The notes beneath the pieces were generated by a model. That model was not told the DNA's origin. It worked only from the letters and a program-made list of their open reading frames with translations, and did not search any database. The translations under genes and the position numbers were made by a program. A stretch of 64,000 nucleotides of DNA from Halobacterium rubrum (GTDB lineage: Archaea; Halobacteriota; Halobacteria; Halobacteriales; Halobacteriaceae). The stretch is taken from the NCBI RefSeq assembly GCF_021729015.1, contig NZ_JAJQQZ010000002.1:558001-622000 (forward strand), in the 5' to 3' direction. Shown here piece after piece: positions 18,865 through 27,211 of the stretch. Each line of letters opens with the position of its first letter. Within the stretch, counting starts at the first letter, position 1.

Positions 18865-19576
18865 TGAGACCGTCGTCCACGCGGCGACAGCAGCAGTGTA
18901 CGTCGTCGCTACCGTGGGCTGTCTCCGGTACCTCCGGCGGGCGGACGAAGCACACCAGCAGTACCTCCGGCTCGCAACGTTGCCGATCGTCGTCGGTGCC
19001 GTCTCGAGCGCCCTCCTGGCGCTCGGAGTGGGGTTCGCCGTCGTCAACGGCTACGAGCTCACGCTTCCGGCGATCCTCAGTGACTCCGTAGCGTACCCGG
19101 TGCTGTGGGTCGTCACCGCGATGCTGGCCGACGTCGACGACCGGCTGCTCGCGTTCGCCGCCGTGGTTCCGTTCGTGCAAGTGCTGGCGTTCTGGGCATC
19201 ACCGGTCTACGGTGGGCTGGTGGCGCTCGCCAGTGTCGCGGTGGTCGTCGGTAGCCACGTTCTGCTGGCCGTGGTGTTCCGCGGCCGCATCTGGGCGGCG
19301 AGCAGCAGCGTCGCCGAGGAACGCCGGCTGCTCCACTGGAAGGCTCGGAACCTCCTGCTGTTCCTCATCGGGATGCTCATCGCGTTCGCGTTCCTCTCGG
19401 TCGCAGGTGCGTTCGACGACTTCGGGACACTCGTCATAGACCAGTACATCTCGGTGCTGATTCGCATCGGATTCGTCGGATTCCTGTTCGCGAACGTCGA
19501 CGCGCTGGGCACTGTCACCGATGCCGCCACGACGGCGGCTGTCGGTCGGGACACCACCGCGGCCGACGACGACTGA
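18857..19576 (+). CDS. seven-helix opsin homologue lacking the retinal lysine
   Basis: This 239-residue integral membrane protein has seven predicted helices (about 5-24, 38-63, 70-91, 96-115, 119-141, 160-184, 191-213) and a short acidic tail. The helix F/G region lines up with sensory rhodopsin [24 protein letters not shown] matches the F helix, and [15 protein letters not shown] matches its FLDLLAKVPYVYFFYA-type G helix. Arg203 then sits where the Schiff-base Lys should be and Ser199 where the G-helix Asp is. In helix C, Ser75 and Ala72 replace the usual Asp and Arg, counting from Pro81. The only lysine in the protein is Lys162 at the start of helix F, so retinal cannot bind in the classical way. 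The start is ATG 18857 (GTG 18848 is possible), overlapping the transducer by 8 nt. It probably forms a receptor-transducer complex for an unknown signal. Confidence 0.7.
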   Translation: MISETVVHAATAAVYVVATVGCLRYLRRADEAHQQYLRLATLPIVVGAVSSALLALGVGFAVVNGYELTLPAILSDSVAYPVLWVVTAMLADVDDRLLAFAAVVPFVQVLAFWASPVYGGLVALASVAVVVGSHVLLAVVFRGRIWAASSSVAEERRLLHWKARNLLLFLIGMLIAFAFLSVAGAFDDFGTLVIDQYISVLIRIGFVGFLFANVDALGTVTDAATTAAVGRDTTAADDD

Positions 19577-19719
19577 CCCGGTCACACCACACGCCGGGAC
19601 GCACCGAACCGGCCCACGCCCCGAACCGGTCGTGTTCCGGAGTGACACTGCGTGTCTCGGGGTGCCGTAGTACCGGCAAAGCACTATCCTTTTGAACCCG
19701 CTGGCAGTATGAATGTCCA

Positions 19720-21906
19720 ATGGGCCGACGAAAGAAGATTGTCGAACAGTGCGAACGGCTGATGGACAACCCGGAACAGATCCGGAACATCGCTATCGCC
19801 GCGCACGTCGACCACGGCAAGACCACCCTGACGGACAACCTGCTCGCTGGGGCAGGGATGATCTCGGAGGACACCGCCGGCGAACAGCTGGCGATGGACA
19901 CCGAGGAGGACGAACAGGAGCGCGGCATCACCATCGACGCCGCGAACGTCTCCATGACCCACGAGTACGAGGGCAAAGACCACCTCATCAACCTCATCGA
20001 CACGCCGGGCCACGTCGACTTCGGCGGTGACGTGACCCGTGCGATGCGCGCCGTCGACGGCGCTCTCGTCGTCGTGGACGCCGTCGAGGGCGCGATGCCC
20101 CAGACGGAGACGGTCGTCCGGCAGGCGCTCCGCGAGGGCGTCAAGCCGACGCTGTTCATCAACAAGGTCGACCGCCTCATCTCGGAGCTCCAGGAGGGCC
20201 CCGAGGAGATGCAGGAGCGCCTGCTCTCGGTCATCGGCGACGTCAACGAGCTCATCCGCGGGATGACCGAGGAGAAAGACGACATCGAGGACTGGACGGT
20301 CTCCGTCGAGGAGGGCACCGTCGCGTTCGGTTCCGCGCTCTACAAGTGGGGCGTCTCGATGCCGTCGATGCAGCGCACCGGCATGGACTTCGGCGAAATC
20401 ATCGACCTCGAGCGCGCCGACAAGCGCCAGGAGCTCCACGAGAAGACGCCGCTGTCGGACGTCGTGCTCGACATGGTCGCCGAGCACTTCCCGAACCCCA
20501 TCGACGCGCAGCCCCGCCGTATCCCCACCGTCTGGCGTGGCGACGCCGACTCCGAGATCGCGGAGTCGATGCGCCTGGTCGACGAGGACGGCGAAGTCGT
20601 CCTGATGGTCACCGACATCGGTGTGGACCCGCACGCCGGCGAGATCGCCGCTGGGCGCGTGTTCTCCGGGACCCTCGAGAAGGGCCAGGAGCTGTACGTC
20701 TCCGGCACCGCCGGGAAGAACCGCGTGCAGAGCGTGGGCATCTACATGGGTGGCGAGCGCGAGGAGGTCGACGAAGTCCCCGCCGGGAACATCGCCGCCG
20801 TCACCGGCCTCAAGGACGCCATCGCCGGCTCCACCGTCTCCAGCGTGGAGATGACGCCGTTCGAGTCCATCGACCACATCTCCGAGCCGGTCATCACGAA
20901 GTCCATCGAGGCACAGAACATGGACGACCTGCCGAAGCTCATCGAGACGCTGCGACAGGTCTCCAAGGAGGACCCCACGATCTCCATCGAGATCAACGAG
21001 GACACTGGCGAGCACCTGATCTCGGGGCAGGGCGAACTCCACCTGGAAGTCCAGACCCAGCGCATCGAGCGCAACCAGGGCATCCCGGTCACGACCGGTG
21101 AGCCGATCGTCGTCTACCGCGAGACGCCGACCAGCGACTCCCAGGAGGTCGAGGGTGTCTCCCCGAACCGCCACAACAAGTTCTACATCACCATCGAGCA
21201 GCTCGGCGACGAGGTGCTCGAGCAGCTCCGCCTCGGCGAGGTGTCGATGGACATGCCCGAGCAGGAGCGCCGCGAGGTCCTGCAGGAGGCCGGCATGGAC
21301 AAGGAGACCTCCCAGGACGTCGAGAACATCATCGGCCGCAACATCTTCATCGACGACACGAAAGGTATCCAGCACCTGAACGAGACGATGGAGCTGGTCG
21401 TCGACGGCCTCACCGACTCGCTCGAGGACGGCCCGCTTGCCGCCGAGCCGGTCGAGGGTGCGCTCATCCGCCTGCACGACGCGCGCCTCCACGAGGACGC
21501 CATCCACCGCGGTCCGGCACAGGTCATCCCGGCGACTCGAGACGCGGTCCACCGAGCGCTCATCGACGCCGACATCCGCCTGCTCGAGCCGATTCAGGAC
21601 GTCCGCATCGACGTCCCGTCCGAGCACATGGGCGCCGCGTCCGGCGAGATTCAGGGTCGCCGTGGCCGCGTCGACGACATGTACCAGGAGGGCGACCTCA
21701 TGGTCGTGGAGGGCATCGCGCCCGTCGACGAGATGATCGGCTTCTCCAGTGACATCCGCTCGGCCACCGAGGGTCGGGCGTCCTGGAACACGGAGAACGC
21801 CGGCTTCCGCGTCATGGCCGACAACCTCCAGCGCGAGATCATCACGGAGATCCGCGAGCGCAAGGGCATGAAGACGGAACTGCCCGGGAGCATCGACCAC
21901 TTCTAG
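19720..21906 (+). CDS. aef2: translation elongation factor EF-2
   Basis: A 728-residue translocation GTPase. The G motifs [15 protein letters not shown] (G1), [12 protein letters not shown] (G3) and NKVDR (G4) are present. The domain IV tip [21 protein letters not shown] contains the histidine that archaea modify to diphthamide. Length and the C-terminal [15 protein letters not shown] are typical. In the classical order it would follow rps7 directly; here it is preceded by the opsin-like gene and has its own upstream region, 19577-19719. Confidence 0.97.
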   Translation: MGRRKKIVEQCERLMDNPEQIRNIAIAAHVDHGKTTLTDNLLAGAGMISEDTAGEQLAMDTEEDEQERGITIDAANVSMTHEYEGKDHLINLIDTPGHVDFGGDVTRAMRAVDGALVVVDAVEGAMPQTETVVRQALREGVKPTLFINKVDRLISELQEGPEEMQERLLSVIGDVNELIRGMTEEKDDIEDWTVSVEEGTVAFGSALYKWGVSMPSMQRTGMDFGEIIDLERADKRQELHEKTPLSDVVLDMVAEHFPNPIDAQPRRIPTVWRGDADSEIAESMRLVDEDGEVVLMVTDIGVDPHAGEIAAGRVFSGTLEKGQELYVSGTAGKNRVQSVGIYMGGEREEVDEVPAGNIAAVTGLKDAIAGSTVSSVEMTPFESIDHISEPVITKSIEAQNMDDLPKLIETLRQVSKEDPTISIEINEDTGEHLISGQGELHLEVQTQRIERNQGIPVTTGEPIVVYRETPTSDSQEVEGVSPNRHNKFYITIEQLGDEVLEQLRLGEVSMDMPEQERREVLQEAGMDKETSQDVENIIGRNIFIDDTKGIQHLNETMELVVDGLTDSLEDGPLAAEPVEGALIRLHDARLHEDAIHRGPAQVIPATRDAVHRALIDADIRLLEPIQDVRIDVPSEHMGAASGEIQGRRGRVDDMYQEGDLMVVEGIAPVDEMIGFSSDIRSATEGRASWNTENAGFRVMADNLQREIITEIRERKGMKTELPGSIDHF

Positions 21907-22016
21907 ACCGTTCCCGTCTCCACGGTTCTCTGCGGCGCTCTCCGTTCGCTGCATCGTTTTCGTACTGGCCAGCTACTTGCTCTGTGAACGCCGGCAGGAG
22001 TTGACCCGGCCGAAGG

Positions 22017-22024
22017 CTTATACC
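22017..22024 (+). promoter_or_regulatory. TATA box for the homoserine dehydrogenase operon leader
   Basis: cttatacc is centred about 27 nt before the ATG at 22048, the distance expected for a leaderless transcript starting at that ATG. It is the best TATA box between EF-2 and the ACT-domain gene. Confidence 0.5.
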
Positions 22025-22047
22025 GGACGGCCGCCGGAGAGAGGGGT

Positions 22048-22170
22048 ATGCTCGCAGGCAGGCGCGCCACGAGTCGCGGAGTCGGCACGGAGCGACCGCA
22101 GTCTCGCTCGCGGCCGACAACAATTATTGTCGGAGCGCGCGCGCCCGCCTCGGGGGTGGCGTCGCGGTGA
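22048..22170 (+). CDS. possible leader peptide of the homoserine dehydrogenase operon
   Basis: This is a 40-residue frame that could be translated from a leaderless mRNA. ATG 22048 lies about 27 nt after a TATA box, and its TGA at 22168-22170 overlaps the GTG start of the ACT-domain gene as GTGA. Residues 22-30 read RPTTIIVGA. The Thr-Thr-Ile-Ile codons are ACA ACA ATT ATT, all rare in this GC-rich genome, and lie inside a 20-bp palindrome. Homoserine dehydrogenase feeds threonine and isoleucine synthesis, so a thrL-like stalling peptide is conceivable. The Arg/Ala-rich remainder looks like generic GC-rich translation, so it may instead be chance reading through an operator. Confidence 0.35.
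   Translation: MLAGRRATSRGVGTERPQSRSRPTTIIVGARAPASGVASR
22114..22133. promoter_or_regulatory. palindromic operator or RNA hairpin upstream of the hom operon
   Basis: CCGACAA-CAATTA-TTGTCGG is a perfect 7-bp inverted repeat around an AT-rich core, 34 nt before the ACT-gene GTG at 22167. The core could itself serve as a TATA-like element, so a dimeric repressor bound here could block initiation. In RNA it would form a hairpin that a ribosome on the leader frame would open. Confidence 0.5.
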
Positions 22171-22688
22171 GCGAGCCCGCGAACCGCACGCACACGCTCC
22201 GGCTGGAGCTCGTCGACGAGCCCGGGGAGCTGTTGCGCGCGCTCGCCCCCATCGCCGAGAACGGCGGGAACCTCCTGTCGATATTCCACGAGCGCGGGTC
22301 GCTGACGCCGCGCGGCCGCATCCCCGTGGAGGTCGACCTGGAGTGTCCGCCGAAACAGTTCGAGGACGTGGTCGGGGCGCTCCGGGACGCCGGCGTCACC
22401 GTCATCGCGGCGGACGCCGAACACTACGGGGAGGCGGTGACCGTGTTGCTGGTCGGTGACCTCGTCGCGTCGGACCTCTCCGGCGTGCTGGCGTCCGTCG
22501 AGGAGTGCGGGGCGGCGTCGGTCGTGGACTTCACGCTGACCGACGAGCCCGGCGTGGACGACGAAGCCAGCGCCCGGCTTCGGCTCGCCGTCGAGGCTGG
22601 CGGCGCCGGCGACGCGCTGGCGACCGTCCGCGACGTGGCGGCCGAGAAAGACCTGCACGTGGTCGAGCCGCTCGTGGGGGACGCATGA
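22167..22688 (+). CDS. ACT-domain amino-acid-sensing protein
   Basis: This 173-residue protein has an N-terminal ACT domain (THTLRLELVDEPGELLRALA, then NGGNLLSIFHER) and a second ACT-like half after residue 90 (EAVTVLLVGDLVASDLSGVL). The start is GTG 22167, overlapped by the stop of the short upstream frame. Its own stop overlaps the ATG of homoserine dehydrogenase (ATGA, 22685-22688). Given that coupling, it is probably the detached amino-acid-binding regulatory subunit of the enzyme, which itself lacks an ACT domain. That role is inferred from context and from C-terminal ACT domains in bacterial homoserine dehydrogenases. Confidence 0.8.
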   Translation: MSEPANRTHTLRLELVDEPGELLRALAPIAENGGNLLSIFHERGSLTPRGRIPVEVDLECPPKQFEDVVGALRDAGVTVIAADAEHYGEAVTVLLVGDLVASDLSGVLASVEECGAASVVDFTLTDEPGVDDEASARLRLAVEAGGAGDALATVRDVAAEKDLHVVEPLVGDA

Positions 22689-23626
22689 AGCTCGCAGTGC
22701 TGGGCGCCGGTGCGGTCGGCCGCGCGGTCGTCGACCTCGCCGCCGAGTACGGCCACACCGTGACGGCGGTGGCGGACTCCGGGAGCGCAGTCGTCGATGG
22801 CGACGGCGTCGACTCCGAAGCGGTGCTCGCACGCAAGCGCGACGAGGGCGTGGTCGGGGACGGCGACCCGGCGCACGCGCTGTCGGCCGACTACGACGTG
22901 CTCGTCGAGGCGACACCGACCACGCTCGGGGACGCCGAACCCGGCTTCGGGCACGTCCGTGGCGCACTCGAGACCGACCGACACGTCGTCCTCGCGAACA
23001 AGGGGCCGGTGGCGGAGCGCTACGACGACGTGCGCGCGCTCGCAGACGAGAGCGCGGGCAGCCTGCGGTTCGAGGCGACGGTCGGCGGCGCGATTCCCGT
23101 GCTGGCGACCGTCGAGGGCGTCGGCCCGAGCCGCGTGAACGCCGCCCGCGGCGTCCTGAACGGTACGGCGAACTTCGTGCTCTCGCGGATGGCCGCCGAG
23201 GGCCTCGAGTACGAGCACGTGCTCGCGGAAGCCCAGGACCTCGGGGTGGCGGAGGCCGACCCGACGTTCGACGTCGACGGGACCGACGCCGCACTGAAGT
23301 GTGCGATTCTCGCGAACGTGCTCCACGACGGCGGGTACAGCCTCGCGGACGTCGACGTGGACGGCATCACGTCGATTCCGCCGTCGGCGCTCGACCTCGC
23401 CGCCGAGGAGGGCCGGACAGTCCGGCTGGTCGGCGAAGTCACCGCTGACGGCGTCCGGGTCGGGCCACGGCTCGTCCCCGAACACGGCACGCTGGCGGTG
23501 ACCGGGACGACGAACATCGTCCAGCTGGAGACCGAGCACGCCGGCCGCCTGAACCTCTCCGGGCAGGGCGCCGGCGGTGCAGCGACGGCGTCGGCGGTGC
23601 TGGCCGACGTCGACCGGCTGCCGTGA
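22685..23626 (+). CDS. hom: homoserine dehydrogenase
   Basis: A 313-residue enzyme reducing aspartate semialdehyde to homoserine with NAD(P)H, the branch point to threonine, isoleucine and methionine. It has the Rossmann start MKLAVLGAGAVGRAVVDLAA, the VLANKGPVAERYDDV segment, and the catalytic region FEATVGGAIPVLATVEGV...GVLNGTANFVLSRM. It is the short form without a C-terminal ACT domain; an ACT protein is encoded just upstream with a 4-nt overlap. No homoserine kinase or threonine synthase gene is nearby. Confidence 0.93.
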   Translation: MKLAVLGAGAVGRAVVDLAAEYGHTVTAVADSGSAVVDGDGVDSEAVLARKRDEGVVGDGDPAHALSADYDVLVEATPTTLGDAEPGFGHVRGALETDRHVVLANKGPVAERYDDVRALADESAGSLRFEATVGGAIPVLATVEGVGPSRVNAARGVLNGTANFVLSRMAAEGLEYEHVLAEAQDLGVAEADPTFDVDGTDAALKCAILANVLHDGGYSLADVDVDGITSIPPSALDLAAEEGRTVRLVGEVTADGVRVGPRLVPEHGTLAVTGTTNIVQLETEHAGRLNLSGQGAGGAATASAVLADVDRLP

Positions 23627-23738
23627 CAGCCGGTGGTAGTCACGTACTAACCGGATGACGACCCCCACCCCCGATTCGTGCTAGGTGTTCTCACTAACCC
23701 CCAGACGGCGGCGAGGAACTGCTGAGCACGTACCGAAA

Positions 23739-23790
23739 TGGTTTTAGTGCGAACTGCCGAATGATTCCCACAGAGCGCGCCTTTCGCGCG
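23739..23790 (+). promoter_or_regulatory. EF-1A promoter and 5' leader hairpin
   Basis: A TATA-like tggttttagtg at 23739-23749 lies about 55 nt before the EF-1A ATG. The presumed leader then contains a small GC hairpin, gcgcg-cctt-tcgcgc-like, at 23775-23790, ending 10 nt before the ATG. I see nothing else in the gap 23627-23800. Confidence 0.4.
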
Positions 23791-23800
23791 ATACTAGACA

Positions 23801-25066
23801 ATGAGCGACGAACGACACCAGAACCTGGCCGTCATCGGCCACGTCGACCACGGCAAGAGCACGATGGTCGGGCGCCTCCTCTACGAAACGGGGAGCGTAC
23901 CCGAGCACGTCATCGAACAGCACAAAGAAGAAGCGGAGGAGAAGGGCAAGGGTGGCTTCGAGTTCGCCTACGTCATGGACAACCTCGCCGAAGAGCGTGA
24001 GCGAGGCGTCACCATCGACATCGCCCACCAGGAGTTCAGCACCGACGAGTACGAGTTCACTATCGTCGACTGTCCTGGCCACCGCGACTTCGTGAAGAAC
24101 ATGATTACCGGTGCGTCCCAGGCCGACAACGCCGTCCTCGTCGTCGCAGCCGACGACGGCGTCGCGCCCCAGACACGAGAGCACGTCTTCCTCTCGCGGA
24201 CGCTCGGTATCGACGAACTCATCGTCGCCGTCAACAAGATGGACATCGTCGACTACGACGAGTCCAAGTACAACGAAGTTGTGTCCGGCGTCAAGGATCT
24301 CTTCGGTCAGGTCGGCTTCAACCCCGACGACGCGAAGTTCATCGCGACCTCCGCGTTCGAGGGCGACAACGTCTCCGACCACTCCGACAACACTCCCTGG
24401 TACGACGGCCCGACCCTGCTCGAGGCCCTCAACGACCTGCCGGAGCCGCAGCCGCCGACGGACGCGCCGCTGCGCCTCCCGATCCAGGACGTCTACACCA
24501 TCTCCGGCATCGGTACCGTCCCCGTCGGACGGCTCGAGACCGGTGTCATGAACATCGGCGACAACGTCAGCTTCCAGCCGAGCGACGTCGGTGGCGAGGT
24601 CAAGACCATCGAGATGCACCACGAGGAAGTGCCGAAGGCCGAGCCCGGTGACAACGTCGGGTTCAACGTCCGCGGCATCGGCAAGGACGACATCCGCCGT
24701 GGCGACGTCTGTGGCCCGGCCGACGACCCGCCGTCGGTCGCCGAGACGTTCCAGGCGCAGGTCGTCGTCATGCAGCACCCGTCAGTCATCACGGCTGGCT
24801 ACACGCCGGTCTTCCACGCGCACACCGCGCAGGTCGCGTGTACGATCGAGTCCATCGACAAGAAGATGGACCCGTCCTCCGGCGAGACTCAGGAGGAGAA
24901 CCCCGACTTCATCCAGTCCGGCGACGCTGCGGTCGTCACCGTGCGCCCGCAGAAGCCGCTCAGCCTCGAGCCGTCCTCCGAGATTCCGGAACTCGGCTCC
25001 TTCGCCGTGCGCGACATGGGTCAGACCATCGCCGCCGGCAAGGTCCTGAGCGTCGACGAAGCCTAA
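23801..25066 (+). CDS. tuf: translation elongation factor EF-1 alpha
   Basis: A 421-residue GTPase that delivers aminoacyl-tRNA to the ribosome. The motifs [15 protein letters not shown] (G1), [20 protein letters not shown] (G3) and NKMD (G4) are clear, and domains II and III follow, ending [20 protein letters not shown] 3-nt gap separates it from rps10, so the two form the tuf-rps10 end of the str region. Confidence 0.97.
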   Translation: MSDERHQNLAVIGHVDHGKSTMVGRLLYETGSVPEHVIEQHKEEAEEKGKGGFEFAYVMDNLAEERERGVTIDIAHQEFSTDEYEFTIVDCPGHRDFVKNMITGASQADNAVLVVAADDGVAPQTREHVFLSRTLGIDELIVAVNKMDIVDYDESKYNEVVSGVKDLFGQVGFNPDDAKFIATSAFEGDNVSDHSDNTPWYDGPTLLEALNDLPEPQPPTDAPLRLPIQDVYTISGIGTVPVGRLETGVMNIGDNVSFQPSDVGGEVKTIEMHHEEVPKAEPGDNVGFNVRGIGKDDIRRGDVCGPADDPPSVAETFQAQVVVMQHPSVITAGYTPVFHAHTAQVACTIESIDKKMDPSSGETQEENPDFIQSGDAAVVTVRPQKPLSLEPSSEIPELGSFAVRDMGQTIAAGKVLSVDEA

Positions 25067-25069
25067 TCC

Positions 25070-25378
25070 ATGCAGCAGGCACGCGTTCGTCTCGCCGGCG
25101 TCGATCCCGACGACCTCGACGACATCTGTGGCGAAGTCCAGGAGATCGCGGACAAGACCGGCGTGAAGGTGTCCGGTCCGGTTCCGCTCCCGACGAAGAC
25201 CCTCGAAGTGCCGTCCCGGAAGTCCCCCGACGGTGAGGGGACCGCAACCTGGGAGCACTGGGAGATGCGCGTCCACAAGCGTCTCATCGACATCGACGCG
25301 GACGAGCGCGCGCTCCGCCAGCTGATGCGGATTCAGGTTCCCAACGACGTCAACATCGAGATCGTCCTCGAAGACTGA
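25070..25378 (+). CDS. rps10: ribosomal protein uS10
   Basis: A 102-residue small-subunit head protein. The archaeal signature [22 protein letters not shown] and [19 protein letters not shown] region are present and the length is normal. It is co-transcribed with EF-1A. A tRNA-Ala gene follows about 145 nt downstream; I see no other gene in between. Confidence 0.96.
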   Translation: MQQARVRLAGVDPDDLDDICGEVQEIADKTGVKVSGPVPLPTKTLEVPSRKSPDGEGTATWEHWEMRVHKRLIDIDADERALRQLMRIQVPNDVNIEIVLED

Positions 25379-25522
25379 GCTGTCGCCCCCGGTAGCGGCG
25401 ACGGCCAGGCGGCGCGGTTTCCGCTCGGAACCACACACCCGGCGGGCCGCCGTCCGCCTCCTCAGGACGTGTGGTCTTCGACAATCGACCTCGCTGTTTA
25501 CACCACTCGCCCGCTCTCGTTC

Positions 25523-25594
25523 GGGCTCGTAGATCAGGGGTAGATCGCTTCCTTCGCAAGGAAGAGGCCCTGGGTTCAAATCCCAGCGAGTCCA
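25523..25594 (+). tRNA. tRNA-Ala (CGC)
   Basis: A 72-nt cloverleaf. The acceptor is GGGCTCG/CGAGTCC with the alanine identity G3-U70 pair and discriminator A. The anticodon stem CTTCC/GGAAG holds loop TTCGCAA (anticodon CGC), and the T arm is CTGGGTTCAAATCCCAG. CCA is not encoded. Its 3' end is repeated downstream at 25790 and 25921. Confidence 0.96.
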
Positions 25595-25995
25595 TACTTC
25601 TCGAGAACCGACGCGACGAGCGACCAGCGTGTCGCTCGTCCGTCGTTGCGAGTGCGGCGCGGCGAGTCGGGATTTGAAGCCCTGGAAGTCGCAACCGCGA
25701 GCGAAGCGAGCGGTCCGTCTTCCTTCGGGTTCAAATCCCGCCAGACCGGAGGTCTGGCGACCCTCGCGAACGCACAGCGTTCGCTCAGTCCCAGCGAGTC
25801 CATTCTTTCGCCCACTTCGTTCGCTCAGTCATTCCCTCGCAGGCTCCCCGTTCGCTGTGCTCACGGCTGTGCCGTTCGCACATTTCGAGGCGCGAAGCGC
25901 CTCGCAGCGCTCACGGGGATCCCAGCGAGTCTATGCTTCTCGAGAGCCGACGCGACGAGCGACCAGCGTGTCGCTCGTCCGTCGTTGCGAGTACG
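25582..25995 (+). repeat. tRNA-Ala 3'-end duplications (integration-scar-like)
   Basis: The 14 nt cccagcgagtccat ending tRNA-Ala recur at 25790-25803 and, with one change, at 25921-25934. From the first and third copies the match continues for about 75 bp (25582-25656 against 25921-25995) with only a few single-base changes, mostly transitions. The repeated block includes the inverted repeat gacgagcgac-cagcgt-gtcgctcgtc. Between the copies are further T-arm-like pieces (gggttcaaatcccgcc at about 25726-25742) and triloop palindromes. No gene is visible in 25595-26023 and no integrase lies in the window. Confidence 0.75.
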
Positions 25996-26023
25996 GTTCG
26001 ACCAGTCGGGATTGGCCGCCTCG

Positions 26024-26482
26024 TCAGGCCGGGGTGGTGAAGACGAAGTAGTCGCGGTGGCCGCTGGCGTCGACGACGACCCGGGTCTCTGTGTCCGGGG
26101 CGAGCGTGACGTTCGTCCGGACGCGGAGGACGGTGCCGGGGCGCCAGCGGTCGTCGTCGAGGGCGGTGGTCTGGGTGTCGGTCTGGTAGGCGCCGTCGAC
26201 GAGGAGGGTGACGTCGTCGGGCTGGCTGGGGATGGTGGTGTCGCCGGTGTTCTTGACGAGGACGGTGAGCGTCTCGGTGTCGGCGTCGTAGACGGCGCTC
26301 GGAGCGTCGTCGTCGCTGACGATCTGGAAGGCGGTGGCGGTCCGGGTGGCATCGGCGTCGGCGGCGTCCTCGATGCTCGCGCCGAGGCTGTTCGCGCTCT
26401 CGGTGAGGGTGCCGGCGAGGGCGGCGGAGAACAGGATGGCCGCGATGAACAACACGAGGTGGGCAGAGGAGACGGACGCCAT
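26024..26482 (-). CDS. arlG: archaellum stator protein ArlG (FlaG)
   Basis: This 152-residue protein starts MASVSSAHLVLFIAAILFSA, a single N-terminal membrane helix typical of haloarchaeal FlaG. A beta-sandwich domain follows (VLVKNTGDTTIPSQPDDVTL, then RPGTVLRVRTNVTLAPD). ArlG binds ArlF and forms the stator that anchors the archaellum motor to the S-layer. Longer in-frame starts upstream add a non-conserved tail and are rejected. It is alone here: no arlF, arlH, arlI, arlJ or archaellin gene is nearby, so it may be an extra copy or a detached operon member. It is divergent from the DUF7504 gene. Confidence 0.8.
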   Translation of the reverse strand: MASVSSAHLVLFIAAILFSAALAGTLTESANSLGASIEDAADADATRTATAFQIVSDDDAPSAVYDADTETLTVLVKNTGDTTIPSQPDDVTLLVDGAYQTDTQTTALDDDRWRPGTVLRVRTNVTLAPDTETRVVVDASGHRDYFVFTTPA

Positions 26483-26647
26483 CAGGAACGCACCTCGGTG
26501 GCCGCTGCTCGTGCCATCGTTGGTGTACTGCCACGCGACTGGCTTGAATGTTCGTCTGTCGGGCGTGCCGATTGGTGTGGGTCTGCCTGGGGTAGTATTT
26601 GACAAGATTTATCTTGGATGGTTAAGAAGTCCGAGATAGAGACCAGC

Positions 26648-27211
26648 ATGGGGGGAGTAGACACGCCGGGGGGAGCCAGTGCCGTCCTCGTGACGTCGCC
26701 GGACGTCACTGCGGCGGACGGCGACCCTCGGGACCCGTCGACCGTCGTGGGGGTGACGTACTCGTTCGACGCGGAGACGTGGCTCGAACGGTGGGGGATA
26801 GACCGGGAGTGCGCCGTCGCCGTGAGCGCCGGCGAGAAGACGCGCAGCGCCGCGGTAGCGACGAGGACCGAGTCGACACCCGGCGACGCGGGCGACAGCC
26901 ACGCTGGAGTACCGACGCAGGTGGACACAGCGGTCGTCGAGACGGTGGCTTCGGAGCGTGACGTCGGCGAAGTCGGTGCGATCGTCCACGAGTACCTCCA
27001 CGAGTGGACGGGCCGCGAGCCGACAGTGTACGTCGACGGCCTCGAGAGTATCGTGGACGCGACAGACGCAGAGGTGGCGTTCCGGTTCCTGCACGTACTC
27101 GTGGCGCGCGCCGACGAGGCCGGCGGGCGAGTCGTCGTCTCACTGGACACCGACGCCGTGCCACAGCACGTCACCGAGACGTTCTCGCCGCTGTTCGACG
27201 AACGCGCCTGA
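26648..27211 (+). CDS. DUF7504 family (KaiC/RecA-like) protein
   Basis: This 187-residue protein resembles haloarchaeal DUF7504, a degenerate RecA-fold group. Recognisable parts are VVGVTYSFDAETWLERWG, the EVGAIVHEYLHEWTG stretch, and FRFLHVLVARADEAGGRVVV near the C-terminus. There is no Walker A motif, as is common in this group. The start at 26648 is preferred because the TATA-like gatttatct near 26607-26615 then gives a short or absent leader; ATG 26618 is only a few bases from that TATA. Such proteins are often linked to taxis and signalling genes, and this one is divergent from arlG. Function unknown. Confidence 0.65.
   Translation: MGGVDTPGGASAVLVTSPDVTAADGDPRDPSTVVGVTYSFDAETWLERWGIDRECAVAVSAGEKTRSAAVATRTESTPGDAGDSHAGVPTQVDTAVVETVASERDVGEVGAIVHEYLHEWTGREPTVYVDGLESIVDATDAEVAFRFLHVLVARADEAGGRVVVSLDTDAVPQHVTETFSPLFDERA

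Noticed and set aside
18857-19576. Ordinary sensory rhodopsin
   Set aside because: No lysine in the seventh helix and only one in the whole protein, so a standard retinal Schiff base is impossible; it is reported as a lysine-less homologue instead.
25646-26602. 318-codon plus-strand frame over the tRNA scar and arlG
   Set aside because: It crosses non-coding repeats and runs antisense to arlG; the sequence is low-complexity Gly/Val from reversed Asp/Thr codons.
26482-27174. 230-codon minus-strand frame ending at the arlG start, possibly ArlF
   Set aside because: It is antisense to the DUF7504 gene, Ser/Thr-rich, and has no N-terminal helix or ArlF-like domain.
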